Below, piece after piece: positions 34,822 through 42,944 of a stretch of 64,000 bases of DNA (positions within the stretch are counted from its first letter, which is position 1; each line of letters begins with the position of its first letter). The notes beneath the pieces were generated by a model. That model saw only the letters and a program-made list of their open reading frames with translations, was not told where the DNA came from and made no database searches. The translations under genes and the position numbers were made by a program. The DNA is taken from contig DFOS01000007.1 of NCBI GenBank assembly GCA_002376845.1, positions 117,114 to 181,113 on the forward strand. Direction: 5' to 3'. The DNA comes from Bdellovibrionaceae bacterium UBA3535. Lineage in GTDB: Bacteria > Bdellovibrionota > Bdellovibrionia > Bdellovibrionales > UBA840.

Positions 34822-35833
34822 TAGCTGCCTCTTGAAAATCTTTCTCTAGGCCCTGAAGAATCATCTTGGCTTTTGGCCCGCCAATTTTTATGTATTCTTT
34901 TCTTACATTTTCACTTAAATTACGGAACTTTTGTTTTTGCTCCTCAGACAAATAAACCAAATTTAAATCAGGTTTTTGCTTTTGCATTTTGGCCAGTCGC
35001 TCTCGATTGATCTGCTCTTGTTTTTGAAAAATAAAGTCTTGCATCTCTGCAACCACACGATTCAGCACTTTCTTTTTATCTTCAGGCAATTTTTCATAAA
35101 AGCGCTCACTAGTGATGAGACTCGTGATAAAGTGGGATGCTTGCGGAAAAATCAGATAATCTGTTACTTCATAAAACTTCATTTCCTCAATGGCAAAAAG
35201 TGGATTCACCTGGCCATCAATCATTTTTAATTGCAAGGCACTATATACCTCTGAGTAATTAAGTGCTGTAGGATTTGCACGGAAAGATTCGAAGGTTTTT
35301 AATAAAAGCGGAGTCGTCATCACCCGCATTTTAAAGCCTTCAAAATCGTCTGGAGCTTGGATCTTTTTATTTGTTGTCCAAACTTGCCAACCTTCTGGCA
35401 AAAACGCCAAAAAATGTAGTCCTTTATTTCGATAAAGAGGCGCGATATAGTCTTTTACCGTTGGCCCAGATGTTAAAGGAGTTTTTGTCTGATGGATATT
35501 TTCGGGAAATAAATACGGGATGGAAAAAACTTGCAGCTCCGGAATTAATTTTCCTAAATATCCGGGGGAAGACATGGCCAGCTGAATGGCACCGGTTGCT
35601 ACCAGCTCGGTAATCTGGTCAGATGTACCGATAGTACCATAAGGGTATACCGTGACTTTGATCTCCCCATTAGAGGCCTTTTCAATACGCCGTCGAAACT
35701 CTTGTGCATAGACATCTTGTACACTGCCGGATATTTCTTCGATCGCAAATTTCCAATGGCTCTGCTGCTCAGACTTCTGCACACAGCCTAGGAAGAAAAT
35801 ATTTACCAAAATTAAGACAAGCCATTTAAAAAT
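34814..35833 (-). CDS. dctP: TRAP transporter substrate-binding lipoprotein DctP (UehA/TeaA-like)
   Basis: About 339 aa if translation starts at ATT 35833; the first conventional codon, TTG 35809, would leave only MVNIFFLG before Cys and has no ribosome site. From ATT the leader reads FKWLVLILVNIFFLGC, a proper lipoprotein signal, with AGAGGT 5 nt upstream. The mature protein has the DctP fold (AQEFRRRIEKASNGEIKVTVYPYGTIG, FEGFKMRVM with the conserved Arg, IDGQVNPLFAIEEMKFYEV). It captures a carboxylate-bearing solute, probably ectoine given its neighbours. A membrane-anchored form is unusual for DctP. Confidence 0.85.
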   Translation of the reverse strand: MFKWLVLILVNIFFLGCVQKSEQQSHWKFAIEEISGSVQDVYAQEFRRRIEKASNGEIKVTVYPYGTIGTSDQITELVATGAIQLAMSSPGYLGKLIPELQVFSIPYLFPENIHQTKTPLTSGPTVKDYIAPLYRNKGLHFLAFLPEGWQVWTTNKKIQAPDDFEGFKMRVMTTPLLLKTFESFRANPTALNYSEVYSALQLKMIDGQVNPLFAIEEMKFYEVTDYLIFPQASHFITSLITSERFYEKLPEDKKKVLNRVVAEMQDFIFQKQEQINRERLAKMQKQKPDLNLVYLSEEQKQKFRNLSENVRKEYIKIGGPKAKMILQGLEKDFQEAAND

Positions 35834-35940
35834 ATTGCACCTCTATCATCTCTACGCGGTATCACTTGCCTGATAATCATTATTGTTGCTAAGGCTAGGG
35901 ACACGAAATACTAACGAACAATAAACATAGGTCAAACACT

Positions 35941-36468
35941 ATTCTTAAAAAACTAGCTGCTTATCTTGCGAATATTGAAAAGTTTATCATTGCGACAGGC
36001 ATATGGGGAATGGCGCTATTCACAATAGCCAATGTATTATGTCGAACTTTCTTTGGCACTAGCATTGCGTTCGCTGAGGAAATCTCTAAATTTCTAATCC
36101 TATTTGTCACCTTTATTGGATCTTCCTACGCCGTTACAGAGGCAAGGCACATAAGAATGTCCGCGATCTACGACATGCAATCCGACTCAGTACGCAAATT
36201 TTTAATGTGTCTCATTACACTGGGCACTTCCCTATTAATGGCAGCCTTAACCTACTGGGCTATCGACTATGTGCAGGTGATTGCAAAACTTAACTCTCGC
36301 TCTGCTTCTTTAAATATCCCCTTATATTTGGTCTACCTCTCTTTTCCAATAGGGCTTGGCCTAACATCTATTAAGTATTTTCTGGCATTTCTAAAAAATC
36401 TTACAAGTAAAGACATACATCTTTCCGTGAAAGAGAAGGAACACCGAAAAGCTGGAGCACAAACATGA
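35941..36468 (+). CDS. dctQ: TRAP transporter small permease DctQ
   Basis: About 175 aa with four transmembrane helices (including VLCRTFFGTSIAFAEEISKFLILFVTFIGSSYAV, the conserved DctQ core, and ARHIRMSAIY). The first ATG (36010) lies inside the first helix. In-frame sequence upstream (ILKKLAAYLANIEKFIIATG) supplies the normal N-terminus but has no ATG, GTG or TTG; ATT 35941 with AGGT 8 nt before it, or ATA 35908 behind AGGG, are the candidates. Overlaps dctM by 4 nt. Confidence 0.85.
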   Translation: MLKKLAAYLANIEKFIIATGIWGMALFTIANVLCRTFFGTSIAFAEEISKFLILFVTFIGSSYAVTEARHIRMSAIYDMQSDSVRKFLMCLITLGTSLLMAALTYWAIDYVQVIAKLNSRSASLNIPLYLVYLSFPIGLGLTSIKYFLAFLKNLTSKDIHLSVKEKEHRKAGAQT

Positions 36469-37742
36469 GCTTGGCACTACTAATGATGACCGTAATGATT
36501 GTTTTGTTGTTTCTAGGCTTCCCTTTGGTTGTAACCTTAATTTGCGCTAGCTTAACCGCGTTTTTTGTTTCCTTTGAAGCGCTGCCATTGGTCATCATCC
36601 CCCAGCAAATGATTGGCGGCATTCAACCTGCAGCACTAATTGCCGTACCCATGTTTATACTTGCAGCAGAAATTATGACTCGCGGAAAAACCGCGGACTC
36701 CCTATTAAACCTTGTTGAATCCTTTGTAGGCCACCTAAGAGGCGGACTTCCCATAACCGCGGCTATGAGCTGTACATTGTTTGGTGCAATTTCCGGTTCT
36801 ACCCAAGCTACAGTTGTGGCCATAGGTCAGCCACTAAGACCAAAACTCATGCAAAACGGCTATAGCGATAAATTTGCCACTGCGTTGATTATTAATTCTA
36901 GCGACATCGCTCTATTGATTCCTCCTAGCATCGGCTTAATTGTCTATGGGGTGGTTTCGGGAACTTCCATTGGAGATTTATTTTTAGGCGGCATTGGTCC
37001 AGGTCTTTTTGTGCTAGCTTGTTTTTGCTTTTATTCTTGGATTGTAGCCAAAAAATACAAAGTCCCCACCCTTCCACAAAAAAACTGGCAAGAACGCCTA
37101 AGCTTTTTAAAAAAAGCAGTCCTGCCCTTGGGCTTTCCAGTTTTAATCATTGGCGGTATCTATGGCGGCTTCTTTAGTCCCGTGGAGGCGGCCGCATTAT
37201 CTGTTCTCTATGCATTAATTTTAGAATGCATCATCTATAGAGAATTGCATTGGCGTGAACTGGGATCCATCGCATTTCAAACTGGATTGACCACAGCGGT
37301 TGTGTTTTTGTTGGTTGCCGCTGGCGCTGCCTTTTCTTGGGTAATCTCCTACGCCCAACTGCCGCAAATCATCGTCAACGAATCACTTGGCTTAAGCGCT
37401 AGCTCCAGTCCGACAAGCATAATGTTCACCATGTGCATCGCATACTTTGTGGGCTGCATGTTTGTAGATCCCATTGTTGTAATTTTAATTCTAGCCCCCA
37501 TCTTTCATCCCATTGCTGTAGAGGCTGGACTTCACCCGGTACATGTTGGCGTCTTGGTAACACTGCAAGCAGCCATTGGCTCTGCCACGCCCCCTTTTGG
37601 TTGTGATATTTTTACTGCTGTCGCAATATTTAAAAAACCATATCTCGAAGTAATACGGGGCACTCCCCCTTTCATATTTATTTTACTTCTAGTTACCCTG
37701 GTAATGATTTTTGTGCCGGAATTGTCCTTATTTCTTCTCTAG
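36465..37742 (+). CDS. dctM: TRAP transporter large permease DctM
   Basis: 425 aa, 12 or more hydrophobic segments. PQQMIGGIQPAALIAVPMFILAAEIM, SGSTQATVVAIG, NSSDIALLIPPSIGLIVYGVV and ATPPFGCDIFTAVAI are family hallmarks. It is the sodium-driven transport subunit of the TRAP system in the inner membrane. The gene is coupled to dctQ (ATGA overlap) and divergent from the dctP-doeB-PLP operon, an unusual split of P from Q and M onto opposite strands. Confidence 0.95.
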   Translation: MSLALLMMTVMIVLLFLGFPLVVTLICASLTAFFVSFEALPLVIIPQQMIGGIQPAALIAVPMFILAAEIMTRGKTADSLLNLVESFVGHLRGGLPITAAMSCTLFGAISGSTQATVVAIGQPLRPKLMQNGYSDKFATALIINSSDIALLIPPSIGLIVYGVVSGTSIGDLFLGGIGPGLFVLACFCFYSWIVAKKYKVPTLPQKNWQERLSFLKKAVLPLGFPVLIIGGIYGGFFSPVEAAALSVLYALILECIIYRELHWRELGSIAFQTGLTTAVVFLLVAAGAAFSWVISYAQLPQIIVNESLGLSASSSPTSIMFTMCIAYFVGCMFVDPIVVILILAPIFHPIAVEAGLHPVHVGVLVTLQAAIGSATPPFGCDIFTAVAIFKKPYLEVIRGTPPFIFILLLVTLVMIFVPELSLFLL

Positions 37743-37885
37743 TTAGGACTATCAAAATCTTATGCAATTTTTCGCAGTTTCCAGCTGAAATTTGATCAAA
37801 AGATTTTCAATTATTGCAACTTACTGTTTTTACTAAAGAAAGAGAATATTTTCCCCGATCAACTATTTGTGGGGGCCATTTCAAT

Positions 37886-38572
37886 ATGAATAAAAAGATC
37901 CTTTTGGTATCCAAAGCAGGAAAGGATGAGGAGCAAATCAAAGAGCAGCTCTATCATGCAAACTACTCGGTCTATACAGCGTATACGAGCGGTCAAGCCA
38001 TGCAAGATCTTGCTAGCAATCAATACGATTTGGTTATCTTTCAGCTTAAAAATTTCTGCCATAAAAAATTGGAATTAAGCAAGAAGCTAAGAAAGGATGG
38101 CTATTTGATTCCGATGATTGCCATTGCTGAAAGTTCCGACTCCGAGGTTTTGCTCGAAATCAATAAGCTTTACCAAACCGTCGTTTTGCAAAAACCCTAC
38201 AAGATCAGTGAGCTTTTGGGACTGATTCAAAAACTCACCGATGGCTCAAGAGTGGGACAACAGATACACCGGCGCTACCGCACCAACCAAAAGGCCGACC
38301 TACACGTCTATTCTACTGGCGAGCTACTTAAAACGCATATCTTTAATTTGTCCCATAGCGGAGCTTATTTGGAACTGGATCAAAACGCTAGATTCAAAAA
38401 AGGAGATATGGTAAGGCTTTTGGTAAATTTAAAACAAGTAAACCGTAGTCATATGGTTCTTGCCAAAGTGGTTTGGAAAAACAACAATGGCTTGTGGAAT
38501 GAGGGGCAAGCTGTAGGCCTGCAATTTATTAATAAAGAAGAATTTTATAAAATCATGTTGTCCAATATTTAA
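37886..38572 (+). CDS. PilZ domain protein with receiver-like N-terminus (second copy)
   Basis: 228 aa from ATG 37886. The N-terminal 115 residues (KKILLVSKAGKDEEQIKEQLYHANYSVYTAYTSGQAMQDLASNQYDLVIFQ) are a receiver-like domain in which the phospho-Asp position reads FQL, so phosphorylation is unlikely; the KPY near residue 105 is retained. The C-terminal PilZ domain has HRRYR (RxxxR) and NLSHSG (N/DxSxxG). Same architecture and size as 10735-11400. Likely a c-di-GMP effector for motility or envelope functions. Confidence 0.82.
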   Translation: MNKKILLVSKAGKDEEQIKEQLYHANYSVYTAYTSGQAMQDLASNQYDLVIFQLKNFCHKKLELSKKLRKDGYLIPMIAIAESSDSEVLLEINKLYQTVVLQKPYKISELLGLIQKLTDGSRVGQQIHRRYRTNQKADLHVYSTGELLKTHIFNLSHSGAYLELDQNARFKKGDMVRLLVNLKQVNRSHMVLAKVVWKNNNGLWNEGQAVGLQFINKEEFYKIMLSNI

Positions 38573-38575
38573 ACT

Positions 38576-39271
38576 GTGAACCTAGAAATCATTGAAAAAG
38601 AACATTATCAGCATGTAATCTTTGGCAACCACCAAAGCCGCAACTCCTTTAGCCTAGACGAAGTAGAACCCTTGCAATTTCTATTGAAACAAAAAAAAGC
38701 CATTTTATGGGAATCTTCTTTGCCTAGAACCTTTTGTTCCGGCGGCAATCTAAAGTTCTATGCCAACCATGACCTAAAAACCGGCAAAAAGGCCAACAGA
38801 AAAATTCGCAAATTTTTAAACTCCTTTGCCAATCACGAAGCTTTGACTCTTGCACTGGTTGATGGCGACTGCTTGGGCGGGGGCCTAGAGGTTTTGAGTG
38901 CATTTGATGTAGTATATGCAACGCCGTCTTCTTTATTTAGTCTTTGGCAAAGAAAAATAGCACTATCTTATGGCTGGGGCGGAGGCACTAGATTGGAAAA
39001 ACGCATTGGCAAGCAAAGGCTAAAAGACTTAAGCCTTAGTTGTGCACTCGTAGATGCTTACACGGCTAAAAACATTGGCTTGATTGATGGCATTTTTCAG
39101 CGAGACAAGATACTAGAAGCTTGCGAAAAAAGAATTGAAAAAGAAAATCAGCTTCCTCAGGCAAGCTTTCACTTCCTAAAGAACTTCCAGCGAAAAGAAG
39201 AGGCTGCTTTCTTTGAAAAAATCTGGGGCAATCCCGAGCACCAAAAAATATTGGAGCGCTTTAGAAAGTAA
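38576..39271 (+). CDS. Enoyl-CoA hydratase/isomerase (crotonase) family protein
   Basis: 231 aa from GTG 38576. Oxyanion-hole segments TFCSGGNLKFYA and DGDCLGGGLEVLSAFDVVYA mark the crotonase fold. The catalytic glutamates of true hydratases are not obvious, and the protein is shorter than the usual 260 aa, so the reaction is uncertain. Cytoplasmic. It starts 4 nt after the PilZ gene stop and is probably co-transcribed with it. Confidence 0.8.
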   Translation: MNLEIIEKEHYQHVIFGNHQSRNSFSLDEVEPLQFLLKQKKAILWESSLPRTFCSGGNLKFYANHDLKTGKKANRKIRKFLNSFANHEALTLALVDGDCLGGGLEVLSAFDVVYATPSSLFSLWQRKIALSYGWGGGTRLEKRIGKQRLKDLSLSCALVDAYTAKNIGLIDGIFQRDKILEACEKRIEKENQLPQASFHFLKNFQRKEEAAFFEKIWGNPEHQKILERFRK

Positions 39272-39302
39272 GCGAACAAATATCTTAAAAATTCGATTCC
39301 TG

Positions 39303-39896
39303 CTAAGTGATAATAAAATAAAGCGAACTCATGAGTAATAATGCCATCACAGAATTGAAAATTCTCAAACGCATGGTAGTACCTAAGAATCTTCGTATAT
39401 TAGTACCCATACTAGTCCACAGCAAAACACATGGTATGTCGATAATCATAAAGACCAAGCCCGCAATGACTACTTCTTCCGTGCTGCGGCCTGGGGTATA
39501 TACAGTGATCGCGGTAATGGCCATACTCACAGCTTTCGGGTTTACCCACTGAAACATAGCCGCTTCTAAGAAAGTTAGTGGTTTAGATTTACTAGTCGAA
39601 TGGATTTGTGTTGGTGAAGATGTGGCGATTTTGTAAGATAAGTAAATTAAATAGCCAACACAAATGGCTTTCATTACTTTTAATAGATATGGATAAGCTT
39701 CAAAGGTTTGGATAAGACCAAGACCGATAATAACGATCATCAGGGCAAAACCCAAGGCAATGCCAAGCATATGAGGGATGGTTCGCTTAATGCCATAGTT
39801 CGTGCCAGATGCCATTAACATCAAATTGTTTGGCCCTGGGCTAATGGTAGAAACCAAAGCAAATAATGAAAAGGTAGTTAGCGTTTCCATAGTCAT
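39303..39896 (-). CDS. LysE family amino-acid exporter
   Basis: About 197 aa from ATG 39896 (start could also be 39890). Five or six transmembrane helices; ALVSTISPGPNNLMLMASGTNYGIKRTIPHMLGIALGF is the LysE/RhtB signature and FQWVNPKAVSMAI is the second conserved block. It exports an amino acid or a related small molecule. It is divergent from the rhomboid gene. No LysG-type regulator is adjacent. Confidence 0.9.
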   Translation of the reverse strand: MTMETLTTFSLFALVSTISPGPNNLMLMASGTNYGIKRTIPHMLGIALGFALMIVIIGLGLIQTFEAYPYLLKVMKAICVGYLIYLSYKIATSSPTQIHSTSKSKPLTFLEAAMFQWVNPKAVSMAITAITVYTPGRSTEEVVIAGLVFMIIDIPCVLLWTSMGTNIRRFLGTTMRLRIFNSVMALLLMSSLYFIIT

Positions 39897-40084
39897 GACA
39901 CATATTCTTAGTGGATTACGCGTCACGAATCATATGAATTTCGCAATACATAAATATATTACAGGGATGATTGAACCACCTCTAGACACTGACCTTTTTA
40001 AAAGTCTTTATGTTATTTGACAAAAATGACTTTAGAAGGGCACAAACCTTTCCTTTATTTAAATATCGATTCTTATTATGAATC

Positions 40085-40093
40085 TGCTATAGT
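40085..40093 (+). promoter_or_regulatory. Extended -10 promoter predicting a leaderless rhomboid transcript
   Basis: TGC followed by TATAGT at 40088-40093 is an extended -10 element lacking a good -35. Exactly 6 nt separate it from ATG 40100, the same layout as at 9738-9753. No Shine-Dalgarno sequence lies between them. Confidence 0.5.
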
Positions 40094-40099
40094 TTTTAT

Positions 40100-40714
40100 A
40101 TGTTCAGGTTTACTTCACTGCCCACTATCTTTTTCATAAATATCCTTGTCTTTGGCTTATGGCACTTGCTACCCGCTCGCTTTATGACGGATCATTTTCT
40201 TGTTAGCTGGACAGCCCTTGAGCAGGGGCGCTTCTGGGTACTTTTAACATCTGTCTTCTCGCACAATATGTTGCTGCACTTTTTAATTAATATGATCGTA
40301 CTACAAAATTTTGGTGGCATGATGGAGAGGTTTTTAGGTACAAAGCGATTTATCAGTTTTTTTATAATCGCGGGGCTCATTAGCTCTCTTTGCCATGCCA
40401 GCTTTTCTAATTTTTTCATGGATGCTCCGGGGCTCCCCGCCCTTGGAGCCTCGGGGTCTTTGGCTGGTCTGATCCTTCTTTTTTCTCTGCTATTTCCCAA
40501 AGAAAGGTTATTATTTTTTGGCATCATCCCCATCCCTGCCATCTTTGGCGCCTTTGCTTTTATTGGCTTAGATATATGGGGCCTAATTGCGCAAGCCCAA
40601 GGCGGCGGCCTACCTATCGGACATGGAGCCCACCTCGGAGGAGCTTTCACTGGCTTGATTTATTACATCTACTTGAAAAACAAATCGTCGTTTTCATCTA
40701 GCACTCTTTTCTAA
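40100..40714 (+). CDS. Rhomboid family intramembrane serine protease
   Basis: 204 aa, six transmembrane helices. FSHNMLLHFLINM supplies the HxxxN region, GASGSLAG the catalytic Ser and GHGAHLGGAFTGL the catalytic His. It cleaves membrane proteins within the bilayer; substrates unknown. It converges on the acetyltransferase gene at 40722. Confidence 0.93.
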   Translation: MFRFTSLPTIFFINILVFGLWHLLPARFMTDHFLVSWTALEQGRFWVLLTSVFSHNMLLHFLINMIVLQNFGGMMERFLGTKRFISFFIIAGLISSLCHASFSNFFMDAPGLPALGASGSLAGLILLFSLLFPKERLLFFGIIPIPAIFGAFAFIGLDIWGLIAQAQGGGLPIGHGAHLGGAFTGLIYYIYLKNKSSFSSSTLF

Positions 40715-40721
40715 AAAAGAT

Positions 40722-41225
40722 TTATAGCTCTTTTTGCATTTCAAAAACCCTTGTTTGAAAGTCAAAGCGCCCCCAATGGTAAATCTTGGCATTTCGCTGA
40801 AAGCCCCTTTTTTGCCAAAACGTTTCCACATCGTTTTCCTCAGAGACCCCAAGTAAGATTTTTTTTGCAAGTAAGTCTTTACGTATATAGCGCTCTACTA
40901 CTTGGTAGGCTTCTTTTCCCAACCCCTTCTTTTGCATAGGACCGCGAACCATAAAAAGCCCAATATATACGCTGCCTTTGTGTGGATGATTGACATGCAA
41001 ATCCACAACGCCAATAGGTTGATTATCTCTGATCATTAAGCAGAATATTTTTTTATAGCTAGACGAGCGCTTTTCGGCTGGAGGTAGATCTTGCATCTCC
41101 TTTTTCGCCAAACCTTTGGTGACCTGGATTCTTTCTGTATTGTAAAAGTACTCCGGTGTTTCTTCGAAAATCTCTTGCACGATCTCTTCTTGTTCCGGTC
41201 CACATATCTGTAATTTTATATCCAT
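40722..41225 (-). CDS. GNAT family acetyltransferase
   Basis: 167 aa. The acetyl-CoA-binding segment is VRGPMQKKGLGKEAYQVVERYI, preceded by PIGVVDLHVNHPHKGSVYIGLFM and followed by ILLGVSEENDVETFWQKRGF. A small cytoplasmic N-acetyltransferase of unknown substrate. The 157-bp gap upstream on this strand carries two copies of a hairpin repeat and then elbB. Confidence 0.85.
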   Translation of the reverse strand: MDIKLQICGPEQEEIVQEIFEETPEYFYNTERIQVTKGLAKKEMQDLPPAEKRSSSYKKIFCLMIRDNQPIGVVDLHVNHPHKGSVYIGLFMVRGPMQKKGLGKEAYQVVERYIRKDLLAKKILLGVSEENDVETFWQKRGFQRNAKIYHWGRFDFQTRVFEMQKEL

Positions 41226-41274
41226 ATTTTCTCGGCTATTACGGAACGAATGCTAGCGGCTCAAGAAGAAAGAG

Positions 41275-41310
41275 GACGAATCCTCCGCAGCAAAGCGAGG
41301 ACGTGAGTCT
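41275..41310. repeat. 36-bp hairpin repeat, copy 1
   Basis: Identical in all 36 bp to 41337-41372. The centre folds on itself (TCCTC...GCGAGGA), and the flanks, though not part of the repeat, are also roughly complementary (GAAGAAAGAG to the left, CTTCTTTC to the right). It lies between elbB and the GNAT gene. Confidence 0.75.
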
Positions 41311-41326
41311 CTTCTTTCCTATGCAA

Positions 41327-41381
41327 GGCGAAAAAAGACGAATCCTCCGCAGCAAAGCGAGGACGTGAGTCTTTTTTCGCC
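41327..41381. repeat. 36-bp hairpin repeat, copy 2, inside a perfect 13-bp stem
   Basis: The 36-bp repeat (41337-41372) is enclosed by GGCGAAAAAAGAC (41327-41339) and its exact reverse complement GTCTTTTTTCGCC (41369-41381), making a 55-bp fold-back 1 bp beyond the elbB stop. It can act as an elbB terminator on the minus strand, where TTTTTT forms part of the distal arm. The outer arms differ from copy 1 but are complementary in both, as in a structure-conserving element. Confidence 0.75.
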
Positions 41382-41382
41382 A

Positions 41383-42036
41383 CTACGCCATCTCCACAAA
41401 TTCTGCTACCGCCTTCTCAATGCCAGTATAGACTTTGTGAGGTGCCTCTTCATACATATAAGCAGGGCAAGTGATTACCTTGTTCTCTCTATCTGTGACA
41501 AAATCATCTACGGCGCATTCAATATGTTGCGCACCCAACTTCTCGATGGCTTCAGCCGTGGCGGCATCATTGCCTATCGTAACCTGTACACCTTTTTTAC
41601 CCAAACACACCGCTATTAATGCTGGCGCTATACATAAAGCACAAATTGGTTTGGATTGCTCGTGAGCATCCAAGATAATTTTTTCCACTTTCGCATCAGC
41701 TCTGGCCTCTGGACCTCGGCTGGCAAAATCACAAAAAGTTTTTGCAACACCAAAACCACCCGGAAATAAAATGCCATCATAGTCTTTCATATTTAGTTCA
41801 CTAAGAGGTCGAATTTTACCTCGCACAATGCGTGCGGATTCCTTTAAAACATTGATCTTCTGCCCACTCTCTTCTTGGCAGATATGATCCACTTCACTAA
41901 CATCCACATTTGGCGCATAGGCATCCACCTGCACCCCATGACGACTTAAACAAATCCAAGAAGAAACAGCCTCCGTTATCTCCGCTCCATCCAAATAGCC
42001 ACAACCCGATAGAACAAATGCTATCTTCTTAGTCAT
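41383..42036 (-). CDS. elbB: Glyoxalase ElbB (DJ-1/PfpI family)
   Basis: 217 aa. IAFVLSGCGYLDGAEITEAV and FPGGFGVAKTFCDFA are the ElbB signatures; PICALCIAPALIA contains the nucleophilic Cys of the DJ-1 fold. Family members have glyoxalase activity and were linked to isoprenoid output in E. coli. Cytoplasmic, monocistronic by its spacing, and followed by fold-back repeats that probably terminate it. Confidence 0.93.
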   Translation of the reverse strand: MTKKIAFVLSGCGYLDGAEITEAVSSWICLSRHGVQVDAYAPNVDVSEVDHICQEESGQKINVLKESARIVRGKIRPLSELNMKDYDGILFPGGFGVAKTFCDFASRGPEARADAKVEKIILDAHEQSKPICALCIAPALIAVCLGKKGVQVTIGNDAATAEAIEKLGAQHIECAVDDFVTDRENKVITCPAYMYEEAPHKVYTGIEKAVAEFVEMA

Positions 42037-42095
42037 AACAACCTCCAGTACTTGCCTGGCAAACTAATGAATAATTTGATATCTAGCAATAGGAT

Positions 42096-42944
42096 TTATT
42101 GCCCATATTCGAAATCAAGAACATCTCGGCATTCTGTGATGGCAACCACTCGCATTTCCCCTGAATCCACCTGACCATTTTCATTATCATCGAAATGATA
42201 GGGCAAGGAGTGAATGATACAACGCTTCAAGATTCGTGACAAATAGGGAACTTCGTTGGAAATTTCATAAAGATAATTTCGGCGGTACCTCTGATTGTCA
42301 CTAACCAAAATCTGGTCAAATCGTATTCTCTTGATATTTATTTTACAATCTTCATAATCCTCACAACCTAATCGCTCTTGCCGTCCTTTCGGAACTTCCA
42401 TCTGCGCTCGCTCCACTCGAAGATTGTGATAGGTCATTTTAATTCCAACAGATTCGTATAAATCTTGTGTTAAATAGCAAATCTCTTGATCGATGGTAGA
42501 ATCTAAAGGCTCTTGCTCCTTACTTCTTTTTTGAATCTTCTGGACCTGCACCTCTTCCTCAATTTTTGGAAGATATAGGATTCGCTCAAAATCATAAATT
42601 TCATCATCCGCTAAATGCTTGATTCTCTCTGCATACTTATATTCCGTACATAGCACAGAATCCCCTGTGCTTGTGGAACAGGTGTCATCAGAAATTTCAC
42701 TCATCTGCAGTTGATGGATTTCTTCTACGTATGAGGGAGAATTTAATACCGCAACACTCTTTGCCGCAAGAGAGAGCTCATTCACCTTCATTTTTCTTAC
42801 CTGATCTGCCGATAGGCGATAGCAAATATCATTTAAAACCGTAGAGGCCGCTACCTCTGGCCCCTCGCTATTTTCTAGCTCTTTCTCACAACCATCCATT
42901 CCCATCAATGGTATTACCAACAAAAGTAAATAGAATCTTCTCAT
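42096..42944 (-). CDS. Lipoprotein of unknown function
   Basis: 282 aa from ATG 42944, which overlaps the upstream acetyltransferase stop (ATGA). Signal MRRFYLLLLVIPLMGMDGC with a Cys at its end suggests a lipoprotein, although DGC is not a perfect lipobox. Several later cysteines (NDICYRL, DDTCSTS, EDYEDCK, KRCIIHS) could form disulfides. The segment FDDNENGQVDSGEM resembles a calcium-binding dockerin/EF-hand loop. No family recognised. Confidence 0.6.
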   Translation of the reverse strand: MRRFYLLLLVIPLMGMDGCEKELENSEGPEVAASTVLNDICYRLSADQVRKMKVNELSLAAKSVAVLNSPSYVEEIHQLQMSEISDDTCSTSTGDSVLCTEYKYAERIKHLADDEIYDFERILYLPKIEEEVQVQKIQKRSKEQEPLDSTIDQEICYLTQDLYESVGIKMTYHNLRVERAQMEVPKGRQERLGCEDYEDCKINIKRIRFDQILVSDNQRYRRNYLYEISNEVPYLSRILKRCIIHSLPYHFDDNENGQVDSGEMRVVAITECRDVLDFEYGQ

